Part shown: positions 16,639 to 25,052 of the stretch, one piece after another
Numbering within the stretch: position 1 is the first letter of the stretch
Layout of the letters: each line of letters starts with the position of its first letter
Origin: Lentimicrobiaceae bacterium
GTDB taxonomy: Bacteria > Bacteroidota > Bacteroidia > Bacteroidales > F082
NCBI GenBank assembly: GCA_015061335.1
Contig: SUWT01000001.1
Coordinates: 1-64,000 of the forward strand
DNA: 64,000 nucleotides
Reading direction: 5' to 3'
The notes under the pieces: model-generated
The model's database searches: none
What the model saw: the letters and a program-made list of their open reading frames with translations, nothing else
Told to the model about the DNA's origin: nothing
Program-made: the position numbers and the translations under genes

Positions 16639-19600
16639 ATGAATAAAACACTGAAAATCACCTTGATAAGCCTGGCTTCGGTATTGGGACTTATCCTTAT
16701 AGTATTATTATTAGGCTGTTGGCTGATACTTACACCTGCGCGACTGACTAATATAGTGCGTAATCAGGCACCAAATTTCATCAGTTGTGACTTTTACATA
16801 GAACAAGCCGACATCACATTGTTCAAATCCTTCCCTAATATAGGGCTGGAAATAGATGATGTCACACTCGTTAATCCTATGAAAGACAGTCCCTCCGATA
16901 CCTTGGCATATGTCAATAAATGTGTGATTTCAGTGAATATTAAAGAATTTCTCAAAGAGAATAATATCATAATTAATGAATGTAGGCTTAATGAAGGCTA
17001 TATAAATCTATTTACTGATAATCAAGGTGCTACAAACCTTGATATATTTCCTCCTTCAGAACCTGACACCATTCCGAATGAGTCGGAATTTACATACGGA
17101 ATAGATCTTTCATTGCTCAAAATGAATGATGTATCTGTAAATTATACAGACCTTACGAATGGTATGTGCGCCAGCTTGGACGATATTTCTCTAATGGCAA
17201 AAGGTAATATGAAAGCCGATAATCTTGCTGGAGAACTAAGCCTGTCGCTGAAGAAGATGTTTTATTCTCAGACGACAGACTCCTTGTCGATGGCTGTAAG
17301 ATTGGATGAATTTAAAGTGGAAGGCGATGGTGAAATGATTGGCGATGATGTCAAAGCTAAGCTGAAACTGTCTTCTTCCACTTTATCTTACGAATCAGCG
17401 GAGCAATTGGCTGTGATGAATTCTGTTAATGTCGCATATGCTGGCGATATTAATAATAATTTCGACCATATTGATGGCTCTGTAACTCTTTCTCTCGATG
17501 ATATGTCATTCTCCCTAGGGAATGAATTGCTTCTGAATAAGGCGGATATTAATGTAAAATTACCTCTGAATGCTACGCTGAGTACAATGGATATAGAATT
17601 AGGTGAATCACAGCTGGCATTGAATAATATTGTCGTAGATCTTATTGGAAATGCTATGATTTCTGAAAATGAAGATGTTGTTGTCGATCTGCGAATAAAT
17701 ACTAATACCTTAATAGTTGAAGAAATCATTGATCTGATACCAGAATCAATGAAAGAAGACTTACTTGACGGCATGGATGTAGGCGGCGAGCTTAAACTGG
17801 CTGCTAATGTGAAAGGATTGTATAATGCTAATTCCATCCCTGCTGTCAATGCTGAAATACAATATGAAAACGGTACATTCTCAATGCCGGAGATGCTGCC
17901 GTATCCACTCACAAATATGAATACTTCTCTTGACGTTGACCTGAACCTCAACGATAAGTCTGATATAAATGTCAAATACCTGAAAGCTAATATGTCAAAT
18001 TCTAATATCTATCTCTCTGGAACAGTGAAAGATGTCATGGATAAGATGTATTGTAATATCAATCTCAAGGCGAATGCCGATATTGATGAGCTTCAAGACT
18101 TTATTCCTGAAGGTATAGATGCACATGGAAAAGTGACCCTCAAACTTGCTGCTGCTGTTGATAACGAGCAGATTACTAGTATGAATCTGATGGATTCTAA
18201 GATTAATGCAGAACTTCAATGGAAAGATATGAATCTGGTATATTTCGATACCATCAGCGCGGTCGCTGATCATATTGACGTAAAACTCAGTCTGCCTAAC
18301 ACCTCTTCAGAGGAATTGACAAATAGCTTGGCTGCCCTCAATATTAGTGGTACTTCTCTCGATGCTAGAGTGTCGGATATGATAGTGGCAGCTCTTAAGG
18401 ATTATAAGATTGATGCTCAGATTTCTAATGTTCTTAGCGAGACTGAAGCTGTTTCTGTCTATGCTGATTATGATCTCTCAAGGCTTGATTTTAATATGGA
18501 TGATATAAATCTTTTCATTAACAATCCTTCCGGAAGTCTTGCAATGTTTGCTGAAAATGATAGCGATGATGCTTCTTATATAGCAGTATATTCTGGTGAT
18601 AGCCTTTCTTTTATGATGGGTGAAGAGATGAGCTTCGCGACAGAGTCGCTTGATTTTAATGTATCGGCTGATTATGACGATGATCAAGAAGATATACTTC
18701 TGAAATGGAACCCGCATGCTGGTGTAAGACTTAGTCAGGCTGTTTTCTCTATGAGTGATATTGAAATGCCAATATATATTCCATCTATTGATTTCCAGTA
18801 TGATACAACGGGAATCGTGATAAATAATAGTAGTATCCTTATGGGTAATTCCGACTTTGCTTTAAAAGGAAAGCTAACTAGTGTCGATGAGTTTATCAGA
18901 AAAGAAGACCTTCTCAGAGGTAATCTCGACTTTACTTCACATTATACCGATGTTAATCAGCTGATGGAACTCTTTAGTGGTATGGGTGATACTACAGTAA
19001 TGGCAGAGGAGATGCCTGTGACAGATACTATTCAAAAAGCCGATGATCCTTTTATGGTGCCGTTGGGACTTGATATAACCTTAAATACAAAGATTGATAA
19101 GGCTCTGGCTGGAAATATGAGGTTGAATAATGTGGGTGGCGGACTTACAGTAAAAAATGGTGTTCTGGTGCTTCAAGAAATGGGCTTCACTAGCGATGCC
19201 GCTACAATGAAAGTAACAGCTATGTATAAGTCACCAAGGAAAAACCACCTGTATCTTGGCTTGAACCTGCATCTGTTGGAAATAGATATCGCTGAAATGA
19301 TAGACCTTATCCCAGAACTCGATACATTGGTGCCGATGCTTAAATCATTTGCAGGTAAGGCTGAATTCCATTTCGCGGCGGAAACATATCTTAAATCAAA
19401 TTACGAACTGAAAATATCAACGCTCAGAGGAGCAACAGCAATACATGGAAAAGATCTCGTAGTCCTTGATAATGAGACATATCGTAGAATAGGACGAATC
19501 CTGGCATTTAAAGATAAAAAACATAATGTCATAGATAGCTTGAATGTGGAAATTACTGCATTCAAAAATGAAATCGATGTGTATCCTACTCTTATTGCCG

Positions 19601-19857
19601 TAGATAAATATGAGGCTCTGATACAAGGCCGTCACAATCTTAACATGACATTCGACTATAGAATGGGAATGTCAAATCCTCGACTGATAAACTGGTTGGG
19701 CATTTGGATAAAAGGTGATGAGGACGATATGAAATTTAAGGTTAAACTTAAGAAAAATCTCGACCTCGACGAACCTAGAGGTAGTGCGGAAGATGTATAT
19801 CTCATGGAAGAAATCAAGAGACTTAAAAATCTTATATACAATTCTTTAAAAGATTAA
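16639..19857 (+). CDS. AsmA-like protein, putative inter-membrane lipid transport
   Basis: A 1072-residue protein with one N-terminal membrane helix (ITLISLASVLGLILIVLLLGCWLIL) and a very long strand-rich periplasmic part. The beginning, LTNIVRNQAPNFISCDFYIEQADITLFKSFPNIGLEIDDVTLVNP, is typical of AsmA. The C-terminus has the AsmA_2 region with LRGATAIHGKDLVVLDNETYRRIGRILAFKDK. AsmA relatives (TamB, YhdP) form long hydrophobic grooves thought to carry phospholipid to the outer membrane, so a role in envelope lipid homeostasis is a reasonable inference. ATG 16639 is preferred over TTG 16633, which overlaps the previous stop. The next gene starts in its stop (TAATG). Confidence 0.82.
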   Translation: MNKTLKITLISLASVLGLILIVLLLGCWLILTPARLTNIVRNQAPNFISCDFYIEQADITLFKSFPNIGLEIDDVTLVNPMKDSPSDTLAYVNKCVISVNIKEFLKENNIIINECRLNEGYINLFTDNQGATNLDIFPPSEPDTIPNESEFTYGIDLSLLKMNDVSVNYTDLTNGMCASLDDISLMAKGNMKADNLAGELSLSLKKMFYSQTTDSLSMAVRLDEFKVEGDGEMIGDDVKAKLKLSSSTLSYESAEQLAVMNSVNVAYAGDINNNFDHIDGSVTLSLDDMSFSLGNELLLNKADINVKLPLNATLSTMDIELGESQLALNNIVVDLIGNAMISENEDVVVDLRINTNTLIVEEIIDLIPESMKEDLLDGMDVGGELKLAANVKGLYNANSIPAVNAEIQYENGTFSMPEMLPYPLTNMNTSLDVDLNLNDKSDINVKYLKANMSNSNIYLSGTVKDVMDKMYCNINLKANADIDELQDFIPEGIDAHGKVTLKLAAAVDNEQITSMNLMDSKINAELQWKDMNLVYFDTISAVADHIDVKLSLPNTSSEELTNSLAALNISGTSLDARVSDMIVAALKDYKIDAQISNVLSETEAVSVYADYDLSRLDFNMDDINLFINNPSGSLAMFAENDSDDASYIAVYSGDSLSFMMGEEMSFATESLDFNVSADYDDDQEDILLKWNPHAGVRLSQAVFSMSDIEMPIYIPSIDFQYDTTGIVINNSSILMGNSDFALKGKLTSVDEFIRKEDLLRGNLDFTSHYTDVNQLMELFSGMGDTTVMAEEMPVTDTIQKADDPFMVPLGLDITLNTKIDKALAGNMRLNNVGGGLTVKNGVLVLQEMGFTSDAATMKVTAMYKSPRKNHLYLGLNLHLLEIDIAEMIDLIPELDTLVPMLKSFAGKAEFHFAAETYLKSNYELKISTLRGATAIHGKDLVVLDNETYRRIGRILAFKDKKHNVIDSLNVEITAFKNEIDVYPTLIAVDKYEALIQGRHNLNMTFDYRMGMSNPRLINWLGIWIKGDEDDMKFKVKLKKNLDLDEPRGSAEDVYLMEEIKRLKNLIYNSLKD

Positions 19858-20801
19858 TGTTGAGAAAAGAATTGTTCAGTAATATCATCAGATTGAGCCT
19901 TGGTGGCATGTTTGTCATAGCTGCCATACTTAAATTGTTGTCAATAGATGAGTTTGAAATATATATTTACAGCTTTAATATTTTTAACTTTTTGATAACA
20001 ACTGTCTTATCTAGATTGTTGATAGCAGGTGAATTCTTGCTGGGCTTATTCCTGATGTTAAAAATCCATTACAAAACCACATGGAAAATAGTTTTCGCAC
20101 TGATGGCGTTTTTTACGTTATTCCTGATTTACACCGCTATATTCAGGAATGACGAGAATTGCCATTGCTTCGGTGACTTTGTTAAACTTAATCCTATAGA
20201 GTCTATAGTAAAGAATGTGCTTGTTATGGTTTTATTGCTTCTCGAAAGACAAAGATTTCAGTCGCAGACAGAATATTCCAGAATATTCATTTGTTCCTTG
20301 TCTGTGATTGCAGTCTTATTACCTTTTATTATAAGTCCGATGGATTCTATCTATAACAGAATCTATTCTGGTGATGACAGAATAAGCACCATAGATTTCT
20401 ATGAGGCAATAGATGAAGTGGTGGAAATAAATTTCTCTGATGAAAATGTTTTCGATTCAACGGCAGTTTTAAACCTTGATGATGGAAAATATCTCGTCGC
20501 TTTTGTCAGTGCGGGATGTAAGTATTGTAAACTTGGCGTTCAAAAACTTTCTATGATTATGAGGAATAAAGGTATGGATACCGATAAGGTCAAGATTCTT
20601 ATTTGGGGAAGTGTTGAAGGAATAAAGAGATTTAGGGAAGAGACTCTTACTGAAGAGTATTCGTATTGGCATATACTTCCTAATATGTCTATTGATATTA
20701 CTTATGGAAAATTTCCTGTTTTTGTTTGGATTGAGGATAAAAATATCGTCAATATCGGAAATTTTCGCGATATTGACGATAAACTGAATTTTATGGAGTA
20801 A
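19857..20801 (+). CDS. DoxX/MauE-like membrane protein with thioredoxin-like C-terminal domain
   Basis: A 314-residue protein. The first half has about four to five membrane helices in a DoxX/MauE-like arrangement (LGGMFVIAAILKLLS, LLIAGEFLLGLFLML, IVFALMAFFTLFLIYTA). A conserved NDENCHCFGDFVKLNP loop follows, whose Cys-His-Cys is characteristic of MauE-type proteins. The second half is soluble and contains LVAFVSAGCKYCKLGVQKLS, a CxxC of thioredoxin type, and a TlpA-like end (FPVFVWIEDKNIVNIGNF). A membrane-anchored thiol-redox role is inferred. The start overlaps the AsmA-like stop by one base, and the gene converges on nhaA with a 3-bp gap and no visible terminator. Confidence 0.72.
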   Translation: MLRKELFSNIIRLSLGGMFVIAAILKLLSIDEFEIYIYSFNIFNFLITTVLSRLLIAGEFLLGLFLMLKIHYKTTWKIVFALMAFFTLFLIYTAIFRNDENCHCFGDFVKLNPIESIVKNVLVMVLLLLERQRFQSQTEYSRIFICSLSVIAVLLPFIISPMDSIYNRIYSGDDRISTIDFYEAIDEVVEINFSDENVFDSTAVLNLDDGKYLVAFVSAGCKYCKLGVQKLSMIMRNKGMDTDKVKILIWGSVEGIKRFREETLTEEYSYWHILPNMSIDITYGKFPVFVWIEDKNIVNIGNFRDIDDKLNFME

Positions 20802-20804
20802 ATT

Positions 20805-22217
20805 TTATTTATTGTTTTTACTAAATAATGTTATAAGGGCACTTCCTAATATTCCTGCACATAATGAGCCGCTTAGTACGGCAATCTTACCCAAAGAACG
20901 TAGATGTTGTGTTAATTCAGGAGCTAATTCTCCAAACGATAATGTATCGACAAAGATTGACATTGTGAAGCCGATACCGCCTAGGCAAGCTACTGCAAAT
21001 AACATTTTCCATGATGCTCCCGCAGGCATCTCCCCGACCTTTAACTTAATGGCAATCCAGCTGGCAAGAGTGATGCCAATAGGTTTTCCTAATAATAATC
21101 CGAAGAAGATGCCGATGCCTACAGATCCTATTTCTGGAGAAAACTGGAAGAAGTTGAAATAGCTCAAATCTGGTATTTCAACACCTGCATTCGCTATGGC
21201 AAAAATAGGCATGATTAAAAAGTTGACCCAAGGATTTAAGGCATGCTCCAAGCGATAACTCATTCCGACAGTTCCTCTGGCGACATGGCTGATGTTTCTC
21301 AGGCATGTTCGTTGGTGGAAATTGGGTGAGATGTCGTTATCTTGATATTTATAAATCAAATTGATGTATTTGGCGTTCTTCTTTTCAAAATAAGGACGAG
21401 AGTAACGAGCGTCCATTGGTATCATCATTGCCATGACGACACCCGACATGGTTGCATGTATGCCTGCATAGTAGAATAAGAACCATACCGCGATGGCAGG
21501 TATCAGATAAAATATCATGCGTTTCTCGCCATATTTGTTGAGTAAAAACACCAATACCAAAATCAATGCTGCTATAAGTAACAATACAAGATTTACCTTG
21601 CCGCCATAGAAAAATGCTACAACCAGAATGGCTCCAAGGTCATCGGCAATTGCTAGTGCTGTCAGGAATATCTTTAATGATACAGGCACTCTGTCACCTA
21701 ATATCGACATGATTCCTACCGCAAAGGCGATGTCGGTAGCTGTAGGAATTCCCCATCCGCTTGCGGCAGAGGTGCCATGGTTGACGCATGTGTAGATCAA
21801 TGCAGGTAAAAGCATTCCGCCCATGGCTGCTATCACAGGAAGCAAAGCCTTTTTCATGTTTGATAACTCGCCACATACAATCTCCCTCTTGATCTCAAGA
21901 CCAACAGTGAAGAAAAATACTACCATCAAAATGTCGTTGATAAATTTTTCAACGGTCATGTCTTTAGGGAAAATCCAATTAATGGCTCTTACACCTGTCT
22001 CAGCATCAATAGGACTTTGTATCGACATTGAGAGGCTGGTGTGTAAGATTGCATGATAAATCTCTTTTGTAAATGGCAAATTAGCCAATAACATCGCGAT
22101 GATTACACTTATCATTAGCAAACCACCCGACATCCATGGCTTGCTCATGAGACGCATTCTTCCAAGTTCATTGATGTAACGACGCTTGATACGTGAATAA
22201 TGAGGAATAATTTTCAT
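20805..22217 (-). CDS. nhaA: Na+/H+ antiporter NhaA
   Basis: A 470-residue secondary transporter exchanging Na+ or Li+ for protons. The ion-binding pair of Asp is in LTALAIADDLGAILVV, and other conserved blocks are FFFTVGLEIKREIVCGELSN, GWGIPTATDIAFAVGIMSILGDRVP and LGGIGFTMSIFVDTLSF. It is about 80 residues longer than the E. coli protein. Much of the extra length is a hydrophilic loop between the halves (MDARYSRPYFEKKNAKYINLI and following), common in Bacteroidota NhaA. Transcribed alone from a promoter at about 22271-22278. Confidence 0.95.
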   Translation of the reverse strand: MKIIPHYSRIKRRYINELGRMRLMSKPWMSGGLLMISVIIAMLLANLPFTKEIYHAILHTSLSMSIQSPIDAETGVRAINWIFPKDMTVEKFINDILMVVFFFTVGLEIKREIVCGELSNMKKALLPVIAAMGGMLLPALIYTCVNHGTSAASGWGIPTATDIAFAVGIMSILGDRVPVSLKIFLTALAIADDLGAILVVAFFYGGKVNLVLLLIAALILVLVFLLNKYGEKRMIFYLIPAIAVWFLFYYAGIHATMSGVVMAMMIPMDARYSRPYFEKKNAKYINLIYKYQDNDISPNFHQRTCLRNISHVARGTVGMSYRLEHALNPWVNFLIMPIFAIANAGVEIPDLSYFNFFQFSPEIGSVGIGIFFGLLLGKPIGITLASWIAIKLKVGEMPAGASWKMLFAVACLGGIGFTMSIFVDTLSFGELAPELTQHLRSLGKIAVLSGSLCAGILGSALITLFSKNNK

Positions 22218-22270
22218 AATCTTTTTCTTTAATATTGTAAAAATACTGTAATACTACTCGTTTCGGACTG

Positions 22271-22278
22271 CAAAAGTA
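22271..22278 (-). promoter_or_regulatory. -7 box for nhaA
   Basis: Minus-strand TACTTTTG (TAnnTTTG), 53 bp before the nhaA start. No clear -33 TTTG at the expected spacing; the DNA upstream is an A-tract-rich stretch shared with the tRNA promoter. Confidence 0.5.
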
Positions 22279-22337
22279 GTAAATAAAGGCATTGAAAAAA
22301 AATTTAAAAATAAAAAAAAACTTATTCAAAAAAGATG

Positions 22338-22345
22338 TATCTTTG
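22338..22345 (+). promoter_or_regulatory. -7 box TATCTTTG for tRNA-Ala
   Basis: A perfect TAnnTTTG box ending 14 bp before the mature tRNA 5' end, so transcription would start only a few bases upstream of the tRNA. The -33 side is A/T-rich with no exact TTTG. Confidence 0.7.
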
Positions 22346-22359
22346 CATCCGTAAATGAT

Positions 22360-22433
22360 GGGGCATTAGCTCAGTTGGCTAGAGCGTTTGACTGGCAGTC
22401 AAGAGGTCATGAGTTCGATTCTCATATGCTCCA
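22360..22433 (+). tRNA. tRNA-Ala (anticodon GGC)
   Basis: A 74-nt cloverleaf. The acceptor GGGGCAT pairs with ATGCTCC (one G-U). The D-arm is GCTC/GAGC, the anticodon stem TTTGA/TCAAG with loop CTGGCAG places GGC at 34-36, and the T-arm is ATGAG-TTCGATT-CTCAT. The discriminator is A. The CCA end is not encoded (CGA follows), so it must be added enzymatically. It reads GCC/GCU alanine codons. Confidence 0.92.
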
Positions 22434-22448
22434 CGATATTTGAATATG

Positions 22449-22494
22449 AATGCTGATAACATATAGAAATAGTATAGTTGTCAGCATTTTTTTT
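22449..22494 (+). terminator. Rho-independent terminator after tRNA-Ala
   Basis: Arms at 22449-22460 (AATGCTGATAAC) and 22477-22488 pair at 11 of 12 positions, followed by a run of eight T to 22494. It stands 15 bp after the tRNA end. Confidence 0.88.
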
Positions 22495-22525
22495 ATTCTT
22501 TTTTATTTTTTATCTGAAAAACTAT

Positions 22526-22533
22526 TAAATTTG
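22526..22533 (+). promoter_or_regulatory. -7 box TAAATTTG for threonine dehydratase
   Basis: TAnnTTTG box 37 bp before the ATG of the dehydratase, right after the tRNA terminator. No perfect -33 element; the upstream 18 bp are T-rich. Confidence 0.6.
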
Positions 22534-22570
22534 CATTCAATTAGCGTAATTAGTTATAAAATTTTTCAAT

Positions 22571-23791
22571 ATGGATTCTTCGGTATTAAAATTCTCGGAT
22601 ATAGTATCTGCACGTAGCACTCTTAGAGGAGTGGCAAAAAATACAACTCTATTGCATTCCAAGTCATTTTCCAGAATGGCGGATGCGAATATTTATTTGA
22701 AATTGGAGAATATGCAGACTACTGGCGCTTTTAAGGTCAGAGGTGCATACAACAAATTAGCAAATCTTTCTCAAGAAGAGAGAGAAAAAGGGGTAGTTGC
22801 CGCTTCTGCTGGTAATCATGCTCAAGGCGTGGCTTTCTCAGCTACAAAATTAGGGATGCAAAGTACTATCTTTATGCCTATTTTTACACCTCCGTTAAAG
22901 GTTTTGGCAACTAAAGGTTATGGAGCTAATGTAGTCTTGATGGGCGATTCGTTTGACGATGCGTTTGCTGGTTCGCAGGAATATGCAAAAGAACATAATG
23001 CTACATATATTCATCCTTTCAACGATCCGCTTATTATCGCAGGTCAGGGAACAATAGGTCTGGAAGTTTATGAACAGATTCCAGATGTAGATGCCATCAT
23101 AGTTCCAATTGGTGGAGGTGGACTTATAGCTGGTATTGCAATGGCGATCAAGGAAATGAATCCTAAAGTTAAAGTTATAGGCGTTAATGCGGCAGGTGCT
23201 GCTTCAATGGTGGGATCTCTAAAAGCTAACGAGATAATAACTTTACCATCTGTATCTACAATAGCTGATGGTATTGCGGTTAAAACTCCAGGTAACCTTA
23301 CATTCGACCTGGTGCAGAAATATGTTGATGATGTCGTCACAGTGACAGATACAGAGATAGCTCATACAGCATACCTTATGTTACAAAGAGCTAAGATCTT
23401 GGCTGAGCCAGCTGGCGTAACCTCAGTGGCAGCAGCATTGTTTAAAAAAGCTAATCTTAAAGGTATGAACGTGGTGCCTGTAGTCAGTGGCGGTAATATC
23501 AATATGCAGATCCTTGAACAGATCATTGAGAAAGGCATGGTGGAAGAAGGTCTCAGAGCTTGTATAAGAGTGATAATTCCTGACCAATCCGGTGAACTTA
23601 AGAAGATATTATCTATATTCGAAGGCTTAAAAGTTAATATATATGATATCAATCATGAACGTTCTTCAAGTAGTGTCGAAGTAGGTAAGACATTGTTAAC
23701 CATAAAGATGAATCTTCAAAATAAAGAACAACTGAAGACCATCATCAATATGTTAAAAGAATATGGACTGCGTTGCGAAATAGTCAGTTAA
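22571..23791 (+). CDS. Threonine ammonia-lyase (threonine dehydratase)
   Basis: A PLP enzyme of 406 residues that turns threonine into 2-oxobutyrate and ammonia. The N-terminal fold-type II domain has TGAFKVRGAYNKL with the PLP lysine, AASAGNHAQGVAFSA, and the phosphate loop VPIGGGGLIAGIA near 185. A C-terminal region from about 325 (CIRVIIPDQSGELKKILSIFEGLKVNIYDINHER) is one ACT domain, which suggests allosteric control. This layout fits TdcB-plus-ACT type enzymes, which can act in catabolism or in isoleucine synthesis; no ilv genes are nearby. RidA at 15867 would clear its enamine products. The next gene starts 10 bp downstream. Confidence 0.92.
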   Translation: MDSSVLKFSDIVSARSTLRGVAKNTTLLHSKSFSRMADANIYLKLENMQTTGAFKVRGAYNKLANLSQEEREKGVVAASAGNHAQGVAFSATKLGMQSTIFMPIFTPPLKVLATKGYGANVVLMGDSFDDAFAGSQEYAKEHNATYIHPFNDPLIIAGQGTIGLEVYEQIPDVDAIIVPIGGGGLIAGIAMAIKEMNPKVKVIGVNAAGAASMVGSLKANEIITLPSVSTIADGIAVKTPGNLTFDLVQKYVDDVVTVTDTEIAHTAYLMLQRAKILAEPAGVTSVAAALFKKANLKGMNVVPVVSGGNINMQILEQIIEKGMVEEGLRACIRVIIPDQSGELKKILSIFEGLKVNIYDINHERSSSSVEVGKTLLTIKMNLQNKEQLKTIINMLKEYGLRCEIVS

Positions 23792-23801
23792 TATCATTAT
23801 T

Positions 23802-24947
23802 ATGTCGAAAATAAATAAAGTTTTAGGCTATCTTATTATTCTGTGTATCTGTTTTATAACAGTAAAGGTCTTGTACGAGAAACATAAGGAAAGTCAGAAA
23901 CTGCAACAGCCTAAGTATGAACTCATTCTTTCTTTGGATGATGTGAAAGCTTATTATCCTGATGCTGATAGCCTGTCTTTGGAAGATGTCTCTTTGTATT
24001 ATATATTCGAAAATCATGAGGTTATAGGAAAAGTGCTTAATACTTCCCCATATAGTGATGATATTTATGGCTATAATGGAACAGTACCTTTGACGATCTT
24101 TTTTGATGAAAAGGATAAGATTTTTGAGATAGAAGCTTGCGAGAATAGGGAAACCCGTAGCTATATGAATAAGGTGATTAATAGTGGATACCTTGATCGT
24201 TGGGATGGTCTTACTGCTGAAGAATCACTGAATCATCATGTGGATGCGATCAGCGGTTGTACTTTTACCTCAAAGGCTATCTCTCAATCTGTTCAGATTA
24301 GAATGCAAGAGTTTTCAAAACAAAAGGCTAACCTGAACTCTTGGGATATGAAACTTCTTGTACGACAAATATGTATCCTTGTCACTACAATATTAGCTTT
24401 GATATGTTTCTTTAATCCTCAGAGAACCAAAAGATTACGATTGCTAGTGCTGCTTTTGTCTGTTTTTGTGTTAGGATTGTGGACTAATAGTCTTTTGTCT
24501 TTGGCTTTATTCTATAATTGGTTAACAAACGGCATCTCATTATCGATACAGATACCTATTTTAATAGTGGCTTTGTTGTCGATAATATTACCTCTGATAA
24601 GTAAAAAATCTTTCTACTGTCAGTACTTGTGTCCATTTGGTGCTTTACAGGAGTTCGTAGGAAAGATTAAGGGAAAGAAGGTGATAATATCGGCTAAGTT
24701 TTTTAAGATTATTTTTTTAGTTAGAAGACTTATATTGTTGTTACTTTTGATATTAGTAGCAATAGGAACGGGATTAGATTTATCAAGTATAGAGCCATTC
24801 CCGATATTTAATTATCAGTCTATAGGTTTTGGAACGGCTGTTTTTGCGGCAGTGATTATAATTGCATCAATATTTTTCAATAAGCCGTGGTGTAATTATC
24901 TATGTCCTACGGGAACATTATTGGAGATTTTCAGAAGAAGGGGCTGA
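23802..24947 (+). CDS. FMN-binding / polyferredoxin-type membrane protein (NosR/NapH-like)
   Basis: A 381-residue membrane protein. An N-terminal anchor helix is followed by an FMN-binding domain at about 40-170 containing DAISGCTFTSKAI; in this family the Thr after SG-x is the residue flavinylated by ApbE. Several membrane helices follow. Two cytoplasmic cysteine clusters, CQYLCPFGALQEF and CNYLCPTGTLLEI, match the CxxxCP motifs of NapH and NosR. The ferredoxin domains that end full NosR proteins are missing, as the chain stops right after the second cluster. It probably passes electrons across the membrane through flavin; donor and acceptor are unknown. Ten bp after the dehydratase, probably cotranscribed. 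Confidence 0.78.
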   Translation: MSKINKVLGYLIILCICFITVKVLYEKHKESQKLQQPKYELILSLDDVKAYYPDADSLSLEDVSLYYIFENHEVIGKVLNTSPYSDDIYGYNGTVPLTIFFDEKDKIFEIEACENRETRSYMNKVINSGYLDRWDGLTAEESLNHHVDAISGCTFTSKAISQSVQIRMQEFSKQKANLNSWDMKLLVRQICILVTTILALICFFNPQRTKRLRLLVLLLSVFVLGLWTNSLLSLALFYNWLTNGISLSIQIPILIVALLSIILPLISKKSFYCQYLCPFGALQEFVGKIKGKKVIISAKFFKIIFLVRRLILLLLLILVAIGTGLDLSSIEPFPIFNYQSIGFGTAVFAAVIIIASIFFNKPWCNYLCPTGTLLEIFRRRG

Positions 24948-24999
24948 GCTTGTATGGCGATATAACTGAATTCGACTTATGTTTCTCGACATATAAATA

Positions 25000-25028
25000 A
25001 AGGTGACCTGGATTATCCAAGTTACCTT
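25000..25028. terminator. Hairpin between convergent genes
   Basis: Arms AAGGTGACCTGGA (25000-25012) and TCCAAGTTACCTT (25016-25028) pair at 11 of 13 positions, the other two being wobble-compatible on the plus-strand RNA, around a 3-base loop. T-rich sequence follows on the minus-strand transcript. It lies between two convergent genes. Confidence 0.65.
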
Positions 25029-25052
25029 ATTTGATTTATGATTCAATACTTA

